Origin: Ruegeria sp. HKCCA6707
GTDB lineage: Bacteria > Pseudomonadota > Alphaproteobacteria > Rhodobacterales > Rhodobacteraceae
Assembly (NCBI RefSeq): GCF_013033515.1
Contig: NZ_WQEG01000001.1
Coordinates: forward strand, 1-64,000
Reading direction: 5' to 3'
Length of the DNA stretch: 64,000 nt
The notes below the pieces were generated by a model. The model saw only the letters and a program-made list of their open reading frames with translations, was not told the origin of the DNA and made no database searches. How positions within the stretch are numbered: position 1 is the stretch's first letter; every line of letters starts with the position of its first letter. The position numbers and the translations under genes were made by a program. This document shows, piece by piece, positions 1 to 8,887 of this stretch.

Positions 1-450
1 CCCTTGTTCCCCCTTCTCGGCCAAAGTAGTGGCCCAATTTTAGGGGGCAAAGACACGTGTATCTGTCCTTCTTTGCACGATTAACGGGAGCATCAAAGAC
101 CTTGGTGAACATGCACAGCGGTTAGCGTAGACGCATTTGCGAGACACGCCTCATGCAGGTTCCAAATGTTCAGCCCCAGCAACCTAGCGCTGGAGCCCTT
201 TGTCAGAACGGGCAATGGCGCAATTGACGGGGAAAATGGTCGTCTCGGCGTCAAATCTGAGCCCGAGCGGCGTTTGCATTGGCTCTGGCCTTGACAAGCA
301 GTATCTCAGAATGAAACGTCTCAGGAGTTGGGAGACTATCGAAAAATCAGACCTATACCCGTCATAGCACGGGCCGAAGGTGATATTTGCAACCTCAAAC
401 CCTGAGGTTGCGTGGCCTCCCGCGAACAAAAAAATGTTGGGAGTTCGAAC
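1..450. other. Left-edge intergenic region, no supported gene
   Basis: I find no convincing gene in these 450 bases. A minus-strand frame is open from an ATG at 112 to the window edge (37 codons), but its product resembles nothing I recognise. The first 50 bases (ggccaaagtagtggcccaat and flanks) are reminiscent of terminal sequences of IS21-type elements in related genomes, which is an impression only. A TTGACA hexamer at 291-296 could be a -35 box for the downstream transporter, but no good -10 follows at 16-18 bases. The long minus-strand frame covering this area and the next gene is a shadow of that gene. Confidence 0.4.
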
Positions 451-1419
451 ATGAAAAACAGCAGCAAGCTTAGCCTCGGCGCATTTGTGACCGCTGCGAT
501 GATGGCACCTGCGGCCTATGCCGAAGAGTTCATCACCATTGGTACCGGTGGTGTGACGGGTGTGTATTACCCGACCGGTGGTGCGATTTGCCGCTTGGTC
601 AACAAGGGCCGCAAAGAACATGGCGTTCGGTGCTCGGTCGAATCGACAGGTGGGTCGGTCTATAACATCAACACCATTCGCGAAGGCGAACTGGAATTCG
701 GTGTCGCCCAGTCCGACTGGCAGTACCACGCATATAACGGGACATCCAAGTTCGAAGAGGCCGGCCCGTTCGAGAATCTGCGCGCCGTCTTCTCGGTGCA
801 TCCCGAGCCGTTCACCGTTGTGGCCCGCGCGGATGCCGGGATCACCAATTTCGAGGACCTGAAAGGCAAGCGCGTCAATATCGGCAACCCCGGTTCCGGT
901 CAGCGCGGCACAATGGAAGTGCTGCTGAGCGAGATGGGCTGGACAACCGATGATTTCGAACTGGCGACCGAGCTGAAAGCGGCGGAACAGTCCGCAGCGC
1001 TTTGTGACAACCAGATCGACGCGATGGTCTATACTGTAGGTCACCCCTCGGGTTCGATCCAGGAAGCCACCACCGCTTGTGACTCGGTTCTGGTGAACGT
1101 GGGCGGCGACGCTGTGAACAAGCTGGTCGATGACAACTCGTTCTACCGCACCGCGACCATTCCGGGTGGCATGTATCGCGGGTCGGATGCTGACACCCAG
1201 ACCTTTGGTGTCGGCGCGACCTTCGTGACCTCGGCGGACGTGTCGGAAGACGCCGTTTATGCGGTGGTCAGCTCGGTCTTTGAGAACTTCGACGACTTCA
1301 AAAAGCTGCACCCGGCCTTCGCCAACCTCAAGCCCGAAGAAATGATTGCAGACGGCCTGTCGGCCCCGCTGCACCCCGGTGCCGAGAAGTACTACAAAGA
1401 AAAAGGCTGGGTTCAGTAA
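451..1419 (+). CDS. TAXI-family TRAP transporter solute-binding receptor
   Basis: Predicted periplasmic receptor of a TRAP transporter of the TAXI class; it would capture a small organic solute (the ligand cannot be read from sequence) and deliver it to the fused permease downstream. The 322-residue product begins with a Sec signal peptide: MKNSSK n-region, alanine-rich core, cleavage expected after AYA near residue 25. The mature N-terminus has the family hallmark [14 protein letters not shown], and [12 protein letters not shown] and a late YKEKGW segment are also typical. I chose the ATG at 451 because GGGAG precedes it and the signal peptide starts there; an in-frame GTG 39 bases upstream would only add a polar extension. 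It is the first gene of a receptor-permease-UspA operon. Confidence 0.93.
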   Translation: MKNSSKLSLGAFVTAAMMAPAAYAEEFITIGTGGVTGVYYPTGGAICRLVNKGRKEHGVRCSVESTGGSVYNINTIREGELEFGVAQSDWQYHAYNGTSKFEEAGPFENLRAVFSVHPEPFTVVARADAGITNFEDLKGKRVNIGNPGSGQRGTMEVLLSEMGWTTDDFELATELKAAEQSAALCDNQIDAMVYTVGHPSGSIQEATTACDSVLVNVGGDAVNKLVDDNSFYRTATIPGGMYRGSDADTQTFGVGATFVTSADVSEDAVYAVVSSVFENFDDFKKLHPAFANLKPEEMIADGLSAPLHPGAEKYYKEKGWVQ

Positions 1420-1429
1420 GCCAGTTCAA

Positions 1430-1455
1430 GACAGGGTGCCCATGGGCGCCCTGTC
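1430..1455 (+). other. Intercistronic hairpin between TRAP receptor and permease
   Basis: GACAGGGTGCC and GGCGCCCTGTC form an 11-bp stem (one T-G wobble) with a CATG loop, starting ten bases after the receptor stop codon. No T-run follows, so it is not a standard terminator. In binding-protein operons such hairpins often stabilise the upstream message or attenuate transcription so that receptor is made in excess over permease; that role is inferred. Confidence 0.7.
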
Positions 1456-1527
1456 ACCCAAGATACCCGTGACCAAAACGGGCAAGACGGTAGGCCACAA
1501 AAACCGGCCACGACGGGGAGACATGTC

Positions 1528-4137
1528 ATGAGTTCCGACACACAATCCAACCGCCCGCTATCCGAAGAAGAGCTGCAGGATCTTGTTGCCTCTTCCGACG
1601 CAGGCGGGCGCAATCCGGTCGGCAATGTCGGGATATTCCTGGCCATTGTTGCGGCGGTCTGGTCGATCTTTCAGGTCACCTTGGCCTCGCCGCTGGCCAA
1701 CTATGTGCTGCCCGGCAGTGTCGTGAACAATTCCCGTCAGTTCCATCTGGCCTTTGCCATGTTTTTGGCCTTTGCGGCCTATCCGGCCCTGAAATCCAGC
1801 CCGCGCGACTATATCCCGGTGCAGGATTGGATCATGGGGGTCTTGGGCGCCTTTGTCGCGCTTTATGGGTATTTCTTCTATCAGAAGATCGTGGATGCCG
1901 GCGGACTGGCCGACGACACTGACAAATGGGTCGCTCTGGTCGGGTTGCTGTTGCTGTTCGAGGCCGCGCGCCGCGCGCTTGGGCCCGCGATGGCGATCAT
2001 AGCGACGATCTTTCTGGCCTATGTTTTCTTCGGATCATCTGAATGGGTGCCCGAGGTTATCCGTTGGAAGGGCGCCAGCCTGAAAAAGGCGATGAGCCAT
2101 ATGTGGATCACGTCCGAGGGCGTGTTTGGCATCGCCCTGGGCGTCTCTACCAAATTCGTGTTCCTGTTTGTGCTGTTCGGAGCCTTGCTCGATAAGGCCG
2201 GGGCTGGGAATTACTTTATCAAGATGGCCTTTGGCGCGCTGGGTCACCTGCGGGGCGGTCCTGCAAAGGCCGCTGTCGTGGGCTCTGCCGCGACCGGCCT
2301 GATTTCGGGCTCTTCCATTGCGAACGTGGTAACCACCGGCACCTTTACCATTCCGCTGATGAAACGCGTGGGGTTCAGCAGTGAGCAGGCGGGCTCGGTC
2401 GAGGTCGCCTCGTCGGTGAACGGTCAGATCATGCCCCCGGTGATGGGGGCTGCGGCCTTCCTGATGGTGGAATATGTGGGTATCTCCTATGTCGAGGTCA
2501 TCACCCATGCCTTCCTGCCCGCTGCGATTTCCTACATCGCGCTGGTCTATATCGTGCATCTGGAAGCGGTGAAGCGGAATATGCCCACGCTGGGCGACCG
2601 CGACGTGCATCTGGCGCGCACGATTGTGGGTATGCTGTCCTTCTTCCTGGTCTTTGCCGGGCTCTGCTATGGCTCGCAATTCCCGGTCGAAGCGATCACA
2701 GCCTGGCAACCCAGCATGGCAGGTCTGATAATGTCGCTGATTGTTGTGGCGATCTATGTCGTGCTTCTCAGGATGGCAGCGACCGTTCCTGATCTGGAGC
2801 CCGACGATCCAAACGCCAAGCAGGTGACCTTGCCGGTGATTGCCGAGATTTATAAGGCCGGTCTGCACTATTTGTTGCCGATCATTGTGCTCGTCTATTT
2901 CCTGATGATCGAACAGAAATCACCCGGCCTGTCTGCCTTCTGGGCCACGGCGCTGCTGTTTGTGATCTTGCTGACCCAAAAGCCGTTGAAGGCGATGTTC
3001 CGGGGACAAAGCAACCTGTACAACACCTTCATCGAGGGTGTTGCCGATCTGTGGCAGGGTCTGATCGACGGTGCCCGCAACATGATCGGGATCGCCTTGG
3101 CGACCGCCACGGCGGGCGTGATCGTAGGTACCGTGACCCTGACCGGCGTGGGGCAGGTGATGGCCGATCTGGTTGAGTTCCTGTCGGGCGGCAACCTGAT
3201 CCTGATGCTGATCATGGTCGGTATCCTCAGCCTGATCCTCGGTATGGGCCTGCCGACCACGGCGAATTATATCGTCGTCAGCTCGCTTATGGCCGGGGTT
3301 GTGGTCGAGTTGGGCGCGCAGAGCGGGCTGATCGTGCCGCTGATCGCGGTGCACCTGTTTGTGTTCTACTTCGGCATCATGGCGGATGTGACCCCGCCTG
3401 TGGGTCTTGCGAGCTTTGCCGCCGCAGCCGTATCTGGCGGGGACGCGATTAAGACGGGCTTTACCGCGTTCTTCTACAGCCTGCGCACCGTCGCATTGCC
3501 TTTCGTGTTCATCTTCAACACCGATCTGTTGCTGATCGATGTGACTTGGGTCGAGGGGATAATTGTCGCCATTTCCGCTACTATTGCGATCCTTGTCTTC
3601 ACGGCGGGAACAATGGGGTACTTTGTGACTCACAGCCGCATCTACGAAAGCGTCGCGCTGATCCTTGTGGCCTTTGCCCTGTTCCGGCCCGACTACTTCA
3701 TGAACCGGATCGCTCCGCCCTTTGTGTCCGTTGAACCGGCGGCGCTGGAGGAAACCGTGGGCAACGCGGCTCCGGGAACGGAATTACGACTTGTCGTGGC
3801 CGGGCCTGATTTCGACACGCTCGAGATGGTGGACACCACTGTTGTGGTCACTGTCGGTGAAGAAGACGGAGGCGCGGCACGCGTCGAAGCAATGGGCCTG
3901 TTGCCGATTGCCGAGGATGGCCTGGTCAAACTGGATGAGCCGCTCTTTGGAACGCCTGTGGCGGACGAACTGGGTATCTTTGACTATTACGGTGATGACG
4001 CAGTGCGCATAACCTCGGTCAGTTTGCCGACCAGCCAGCCGCCGAAACAGCTGGTCTTTATCCCCGCACTGCTTCTTCTGGGGTTGATCGCATTCCTGCA
4101 ACGCGGCCGCGCCGCCAGACAAGAGGTGCTCGCATGA
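1528..4137 (+). CDS. TRAP transporter fused 4TM/12TM permease (TAXI class)
   Basis: Membrane component of the TAXI TRAP system: a DctQ-like small subunit (roughly residues 25-170, four hydrophobic segments) fused to a DctM-like large subunit (roughly 190-690), driving ion-gradient-coupled uptake with the receptor encoded upstream. Hallmarks are the conserved GSAATGLISGSSIANVVTTG stretch near residue 250 and the GMGLPTTANYIV segment near 570. After the transport core come a further pair of hydrophobic segments and a soluble-looking region (about 730-850) ending in one last membrane helix, matching the C-terminal DUF3394-type extension seen in TAXI permeases. At 869 residues it has the usual fused length. 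Its stop overlaps the start of the UspA gene by four bases (ATGA), implying translational coupling. Confidence 0.93.
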   Translation: MSSDTQSNRPLSEEELQDLVASSDAGGRNPVGNVGIFLAIVAAVWSIFQVTLASPLANYVLPGSVVNNSRQFHLAFAMFLAFAAYPALKSSPRDYIPVQDWIMGVLGAFVALYGYFFYQKIVDAGGLADDTDKWVALVGLLLLFEAARRALGPAMAIIATIFLAYVFFGSSEWVPEVIRWKGASLKKAMSHMWITSEGVFGIALGVSTKFVFLFVLFGALLDKAGAGNYFIKMAFGALGHLRGGPAKAAVVGSAATGLISGSSIANVVTTGTFTIPLMKRVGFSSEQAGSVEVASSVNGQIMPPVMGAAAFLMVEYVGISYVEVITHAFLPAAISYIALVYIVHLEAVKRNMPTLGDRDVHLARTIVGMLSFFLVFAGLCYGSQFPVEAITAWQPSMAGLIMSLIVVAIYVVLLRMAATVPDLEPDDPNAKQVTLPVIAEIYKAGLHYLLPIIVLVYFLMIEQKSPGLSAFWATALLFVILLTQKPLKAMFRGQSNLYNTFIEGVADLWQGLIDGARNMIGIALATATAGVIVGTVTLTGVGQVMADLVEFLSGGNLILMLIMVGILSLILGMGLPTTANYIVVSSLMAGVVVELGAQSGLIVPLIAVHLFVFYFGIMADVTPPVGLASFAAAAVSGGDAIKTGFTAFFYSLRTVALPFVFIFNTDLLLIDVTWVEGIIVAISATIAILVFTAGTMGYFVTHSRIYESVALILVAFALFRPDYFMNRIAPPFVSVEPAALEETVGNAAPGTELRLVVAGPDFDTLEMVDTTVVVTVGEEDGGAARVEAMGLLPIAEDGLVKLDEPLFGTPVADELGIFDYYGDDAVRITSVSLPTSQPPKQLVFIPALLLLGLIAFLQRGRAARQEVLA

Positions 4138-4565
4138 TCAAATCTGTACTTTGCGCCGTCGATATCAGCAATGGAACGCTGGATTCCCAAGTTCTGACAA
4201 CTGCAGCCGCGATGGCCGATCAAAACGCGGCACAATTGGACGTGGTAACGGTTTTACCGGATTTCGGCGAAAGCTGGGTGTCGGGCTTTTTTGAAGCGGA
4301 TTTCCATGAAAAAGCCGTGGACGAGGCGCATGACAAGCTGGTTGAGCTGTGCACAAACGTATTGGGCGAGGGGCGCAATGATACGATCCGCCACGTGGTT
4401 GGCACTGGAACGGCCTATCAAGAGATCCTGAAAACCGCCAAAAGTGCGGGCAGTGATCTGATCGTGATCGGAGCCCATAAGCCGGACCTGAAAGACTATC
4501 TTCTGGGTCCGAATGCAGCGCGTGTCGTGCGGCACTCGGACGCCTCGGTTTATGTGGTGCGCTGA
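4134..4565 (+). CDS. Universal stress protein (UspA family)
   Basis: Small cytoplasmic UspA-fold protein of 143 residues. The N-terminal IKSVLCAVDIS strand and the C-terminal DLIVIGAHKPDLKDYLLGPN segment correspond to the nucleotide-binding parts of the family. The glycine pattern is not canonical: the second glycine of the usual G-x2-G is a lysine here, so ATP binding cannot be assumed. Its start overlaps the permease stop. TRAP operons often carry such a gene (TeaD of the ectoine transporter TeaABC of Halomonas is the known example, where it modulates uptake), so a regulatory role on this transporter is a reasonable inference. It ends two bases before a convergent gene. Confidence 0.9.
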   Translation: MIKSVLCAVDISNGTLDSQVLTTAAAMADQNAAQLDVVTVLPDFGESWVSGFFEADFHEKAVDEAHDKLVELCTNVLGEGRNDTIRHVVGTGTAYQEILKTAKSAGSDLIVIGAHKPDLKDYLLGPNAARVVRHSDASVYVVR

Positions 4566-4567
4566 GC

Positions 4568-5383
4568 TTAGGCGACCAAGACCAGATCGCGCAGATATTC
4601 AAAGCCCGGGATGACATCGGCGCTGTTCTTCAGCTCCAGCACCAACCGGGCCATTGGCGCGCTTTCAGCCAATGCCGCAAAGACCGCATGCCAGTTCACC
4701 GTTCCCTGACCAGGCGCCCAGTGCCGGTCGGCAAAGCCGTCAGCATCCTGAATATGAACGTGGGCCAGCTTGGCCCCGGCCACGCGGACGTAGTAATCCA
4801 CCGGAGGCGCACCCGTCGCACCATGGGCGTAATGCGCATGACCGGTATCAAGTGACGCGCGTACATGATCGACGCCGAAACTGTCGGCCAGCGTGATCCG
4901 GTCCATAGGGTTCTTGTCCTCGATATTCTCGATCACAAGCTCAACACCCAAAGCACCGGCGCGGGCGACAACAGGGATCAGAGTGTCGTGTGCACGTTTT
5001 AACTTTTCGGCGCGCGCCTTGATATCAGCGTCGAGGTTGTAGGCGCTCCAGGTCGAATAGGGCGAGTGCATGACCATCTGCGTAGCGCCCAAGGCAGCCG
5101 CTGCATCCAGCCCTTGATCCAGACGCTTCTGCACGATCATCCGCACCTCGGGGTCGCGGCAATCCAGGGGCAGGTCATAGAAAGGCCCGTGGATCCCAAG
5201 CCGACCGGAATAGCCGATCAACTGGGATTTGGCTGTGGCGACCAGATCCAGCGCCGCGTCGCCCAGGTTCTCGGCAAAGATGAAATCCTGAATTTCAAGA
5301 TCCCGTTGCCCGTCAATCAGCCAGTCGCGATGTGCGGGCAGATCAGAGACCATCAGGGCAGCTCCCAGTTTCAATTCCGTCAT
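4568..5383 (-). CDS. Sugar phosphate isomerase/epimerase-like TIM-barrel protein
   Basis: A 271-residue protein of the xylose-isomerase-like TIM barrel (AP endonuclease family 2) superfamily, whose members include isomerases, epimerases and endonuclease IV. Visible features are GIHGPFYDLPLD near residue 60, MVMHSPYS near 105, ELVIENIEDKNP near 150, SLDTGHAHYAH near 185 and LAHVHIQDADGFADRHW near 210; the Glu, Asp, His and His/Glu residues in these strands are the expected metal ligands. No signal peptide, so cytoplasmic. The substrate is unknown. It lies downstream of the AttH-like gene on the same strand with a 65-base gap, and convergent to the TRAP operon. The ATG at 5383 gives a full-length barrel. 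Confidence 0.82.
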   Translation of the reverse strand: MTELKLGAALMVSDLPAHRDWLIDGQRDLEIQDFIFAENLGDAALDLVATAKSQLIGYSGRLGIHGPFYDLPLDCRDPEVRMIVQKRLDQGLDAAAALGATQMVMHSPYSTWSAYNLDADIKARAEKLKRAHDTLIPVVARAGALGVELVIENIEDKNPMDRITLADSFGVDHVRASLDTGHAHYAHGATGAPPVDYYVRVAGAKLAHVHIQDADGFADRHWAPGQGTVNWHAVFAALAESAPMARLVLELKNSADVIPGFEYLRDLVLVA

Positions 5384-5448
5384 GTGGCAAACCTTCTTAC
5401 GTTTGCCTCCGGCCTAAAGGGGCTGTGTGACAGTCTGACGACAGCGGG

Positions 5449-6483
5449 TCAGTACCCCGTCATCTCAAGATAGCCGCGCCCCGCATGGCTGCCGGACACG
5501 CGCACCGGGCCTTCCCAGTATTCAAACCGTGTACCCATCCAGGCCTGTGGGTTCATCGCCGCCACCTCGACATCAATGCCGCGCGCGGGCAGGGTGATGC
5601 GCCAGCGGGTTGGAACGTTGCGACCTGCCACCTCATCCGTGTCCAGCACTTCGAACTGCGCGGCCCCGTCGGGCAAAGTCGCGGTTGTGCCATCGGGGTA
5701 TATCCATGTGGCCGCCGTGAAATCACCGCGCCCGCCGCGCAGGCGGAAAGCCATCAGCTTGTGACCATCGTTGAGGCTGAGTGAGAACCAATCCCATCCG
5801 CTTTGGTCCGAGGCCAACGGCTGCGACGACCACTCGCGATCCAGCCAGGCATTGCCCGTGACCGTGACGTCGCCCGAAGGCAGGCGCAAAACGCCCTGAA
5901 CATCGTAGGACGGTTGCGAGTAATAGTGGCTGGCCTGACCATCCGCAGATTTGACTGAATAGCCCTTTTGGCCGTGAAACACCAAAGGCCCGGTGGCCGA
6001 CAGTTGCAGGTCATAGCTGAAAGTGTCGCTGTTGGCCGAGAGCTCCAGTTGGTCGAAATTGTCGCCTCTCATGTGCCATTCATCGATCCAGGCCTCGAAG
6101 GGCTGGGCCGAGACACCGGCCTGTCCGATACCGCCGCGCGACAGACGCTCGTCAAAGAAGTGCTGATCGGGTGTGGTGATCGCAGCGTGGCCCATCCAGA
6201 TTTGCGGGCTTTGCCATCCTTCCTGTTCCTTCGGTTTGAGCGCTGAGCGAAACAAGGTCCATTGCACACCATAGTCTTGCCCATCCGCGCCGGTCAGATT
6301 CGCGGTCAGATACCACCATTCAATGCGGAAGCTGGGATGGGGGCCATGGTCGCGCGGGAATGAGAACACGTAATCGGGGTCGGGCGTGTCGAACCCCTCG
6401 GCCGAGCCGCCCAGCCCGGCATATCCTTGCGCCCATGCGGTGACAGGTAGCCACAGGGCCAAAAGGAACACCCTAACGCTCAT
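5449..6483 (-). CDS. Secreted AttH/CrtC-like lipocalin-fold protein
   Basis: A 344-residue exported protein related to AttH and carotenoid 1,2-hydratase (CrtC), a double lipocalin-like beta-barrel family. The signal peptide ends at TAWAQ near residue 20. The family segments are present: FRIEWWYLTANLTG (about 55), MGHAAITTP (about 95), WLDREWSSQPL (about 215) and GWDWFSLSLNDG just after. The ATG at 6483 lies inside the end of the permease gene, so translation is probably coupled; a TTG six bases further up is a less likely start. With the two genes upstream it makes an AttEFGH-like set (ATPase, FtsX-type permease, AttH), suggesting this is the extracytoplasmic partner of the ABC system. Its chemistry is not known here; there are no carotenoid genes nearby. 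Confidence 0.83.
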   Translation of the reverse strand: MSVRVFLLALWLPVTAWAQGYAGLGGSAEGFDTPDPDYVFSFPRDHGPHPSFRIEWWYLTANLTGADGQDYGVQWTLFRSALKPKEQEGWQSPQIWMGHAAITTPDQHFFDERLSRGGIGQAGVSAQPFEAWIDEWHMRGDNFDQLELSANSDTFSYDLQLSATGPLVFHGQKGYSVKSADGQASHYYSQPSYDVQGVLRLPSGDVTVTGNAWLDREWSSQPLASDQSGWDWFSLSLNDGHKLMAFRLRGGRGDFTAATWIYPDGTTATLPDGAAQFEVLDTDEVAGRNVPTRWRITLPARGIDVEVAAMNPQAWMGTRFEYWEGPVRVSGSHAGRGYLEMTGY

Positions 6484-8887
6484 TGGCAAAAACCCGCAGC
6501 AAATGGACAGGCGGCAGGCGCATCAGGCGCAGGGCGGGCAGGGCAGCAGCCAAAGCCGCTGCGACCAAGGTCAGCGCGAACAAACGCAGCCAGTCGCCGG
6601 GGAACAGGAACATCGGCAGACGCCAACCGAAGGCTTGCACATTGATGACGGCCAGCAAGACCCAGGCCAGGATCAGCCCCAAAGGCAAGGCCAGCACCGC
6701 GGTGAGTGCGGCCAGCAACAAGCTGCGCAGCAGCTCCAGCCCTGCCAAATGCCGCCTTGTCAGGCCAAGGGCCCAAACCGGCGCAACCTGCGGCAACCGC
6801 TGGGTCCACAGGGTAAGCAGGCTGGTGAGGATCGCAAAGCCGGCCACGCCAAGCGTCAGCACGTTCAGGGCCGAGGTGACGACAAAGGTCTTTTCAAATA
6901 TCGCCACGGATTGCGCCTTTAGAGCGTGTTGCCGGATCACCGCTTGCGTTGGGAGATCAAATTGGTCGCGCAGTTTTTGTGCCATCTCTGCGGCGCGGAC
7001 CTCGGGCAGGCGGATGCCAAAGCGCAAGGCGGGCGGCGTATCCGGTGCCAGCACGTCCAGTTGCCGCATCGAAACGATAGCCTGCCCGGTTGGGTTGCCA
7101 TAGTCGGAGTAAACCCCCGCAATCACGCGCGACTGCAACGATGTCAGATGCAAGATGTCCCCCGGCCAAAGATCTGCGCGGCGGGCCAGCTGTTCATTAA
7201 TCAGGATGGCCTCGCCCTGCATTACCCTGTCCCAAGCGTCCGGGCTACGCGCAATCAGGGGCCATTTTTCGCGATAGGTTTGGTCATCCACGACACCGTA
7301 GAGGAACAGCGGCCCGGTCTCATGGCTGAGTTCTGTGTTTCGGATGGGCAGGATCGCGTCGACCTGCGGGTTCAGCCAATCGGTGATCAACGCGGCCTGT
7401 TCGGCATCTTCGGCGCTGAAATACAGCTCGGATGTCAGGCGTTGGTCCAGCCATCCCAGAAAGGTCAGGCGAAAGCTTGAGACCATTGTGCCCACACCGA
7501 TATTGGCCGCCAAAGCCAGTAGCAGCGCCATCAGCGCCAGCGACAGGCCGGGCAATTGCGCGCGCATGTCGGCCCAGACCCAGGTCGAGATCGGGCCTTT
7601 GGCGTGTCGGCCCAGCACCGCCAACAGCGCCGACAGGACCAATGGCAGCAATAGTGCGGCACCGGTCAGCAGAGCGCCGAGCATCGCGAAACCTGCCAGC
7701 AACCCCTGCGCGCTGAGATAGATCAGCCCGGCGCCAACCAACAGCAGAAGCCCGACACCGCCCATCACACGATGCGCGGCTGCGTTGCCCCAGGCCTGCA
7801 AGCCCGCACCTGAAAGCAATGGCATCTGCGACAGTTTCCACAAAGCGTGGCCCGACGCGGCCAGAGTACCGCCGACCGCCATGGCCAGGCCGCTGGCCAC
7901 CCACGCAGGACGCAACGAAAGCTGGCCTTCGACCGGAGCACCGTAAAGCCCGCGCAGGGTGGCGGCGACATCGGGCAGCAAGGCTCCGGCCAGAAAGAAC
8001 CCGATCAGCAGCCCGATGAGACCTCCGATCAGGGCCAGCAAAACCAGCTCGGTCAGGATCAACCAGATCAGTCGGTGCATGGGCACGCCCAAGGCCCGTA
8101 AGGTGCGGATGATCCCGCGACGCTGCGCAAAGGCCAGACCGACAGTGCCGTGCACGATGAACAGACCGACTGCAAAGGACAGCAAGCCAAAGGCCGCCAA
8201 GTTCAGGTGGAAACTGTCGGTCAGTTGTGCCGTATCTGTCTGTGCTGACGGGCTGCTGCGCAGCAGTTCGGGTGCAAGATCCGCCAGCGGCGTCCGCCCC
8301 TGAGGCTGATCGGGCAGGATCACAAGACGCGAGATCTGGCCGGGACGGTCCAGCAGGCGTTCAGCCACGCCGATATCGGTCAACACCAGATCCGGGGGTA
8401 AGGCTGTGCTGGTCAAAACCGGTGGAAAGCCTTCGGCCCCGTCAAACAGCATGGCTAGATCTGCAGTCATCAACAGCCGGCCGGGATCGGTCAGTATATC
8501 CGCGGGATCGGGCGGGGCCTGGCTTTGTTCTGCCTCGGTGACCGCAGGCAAGGCGGGATAGCTCACCATATCCACGCCCATGATCCGAACGGACCGTCCC
8601 TTAATACGCAGCGTGCCATCCAGAACCGCTGCCACCTGCCAGCCATCGCGTCGCAGGGCCACATAGGTTTCTATCGGGATAAACCCGTCGGAATTCTGAA
8701 TCTCATCGAACTGTCCCAGCGCCAGTTGTGCACTGGCCCGCGCATAGCTGGCCCGGGCTTCGGTATTGATGGCCTGAACCGCCGACCACAGGCCGGTGGC
8801 CAGAGCGATCCCGGTCAGCAGCGTGATCAGTTGCAAGCGATGGCTGCGCCAATGGCTGAGCAGTGTTCGGATGACGGTAGCGGTCAC
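6473..8887 (-). CDS. FtsX-like ABC transporter permease (AttFG-like)
   Basis: An 804-residue membrane protein with the MacB/FtsX-type architecture duplicated: one N-terminal membrane anchor (about 15-40), a large extracytoplasmic domain (about 45-225), a three-helix FtsX core (about 230-370), further helices (about 385-460), a second extracytoplasmic domain (about 470-620) and a C-terminal FtsX core ending at LLRVFANER. It would work with the ATPase encoded just upstream to move or extract lipids or hydrophobic cargo across or out of the inner membrane rather than import solutes. Translation begins at a GTG overlapping the ATPase stop (GTGA), and its own stop lies inside the attH-like gene, so all three proteins are probably made together. 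Confidence 0.88.
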   Translation of the reverse strand: MTATVIRTLLSHWRSHRLQLITLLTGIALATGLWSAVQAINTEARASYARASAQLALGQFDEIQNSDGFIPIETYVALRRDGWQVAAVLDGTLRIKGRSVRIMGVDMVSYPALPAVTEAEQSQAPPDPADILTDPGRLLMTADLAMLFDGAEGFPPVLTSTALPPDLVLTDIGVAERLLDRPGQISRLVILPDQPQGRTPLADLAPELLRSSPSAQTDTAQLTDSFHLNLAAFGLLSFAVGLFIVHGTVGLAFAQRRGIIRTLRALGVPMHRLIWLILTELVLLALIGGLIGLLIGFFLAGALLPDVAATLRGLYGAPVEGQLSLRPAWVASGLAMAVGGTLAASGHALWKLSQMPLLSGAGLQAWGNAAAHRVMGGVGLLLLVGAGLIYLSAQGLLAGFAMLGALLTGAALLLPLVLSALLAVLGRHAKGPISTWVWADMRAQLPGLSLALMALLLALAANIGVGTMVSSFRLTFLGWLDQRLTSELYFSAEDAEQAALITDWLNPQVDAILPIRNTELSHETGPLFLYGVVDDQTYREKWPLIARSPDAWDRVMQGEAILINEQLARRADLWPGDILHLTSLQSRVIAGVYSDYGNPTGQAIVSMRQLDVLAPDTPPALRFGIRLPEVRAAEMAQKLRDQFDLPTQAVIRQHALKAQSVAIFEKTFVVTSALNVLTLGVAGFAILTSLLTLWTQRLPQVAPVWALGLTRRHLAGLELLRSLLLAALTAVLALPLGLILAWVLLAVINVQAFGWRLPMFLFPGDWLRLFALTLVAAALAAALPALRLMRLPPVHLLRVFANER

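Noticed and set aside
184..1374. 396-codon minus-strand frame over the TRAP receptor
   Set aside because: It is antisense to a complete TAXI receptor with signal peptide and family motifs; the translated product has no recognisable features.
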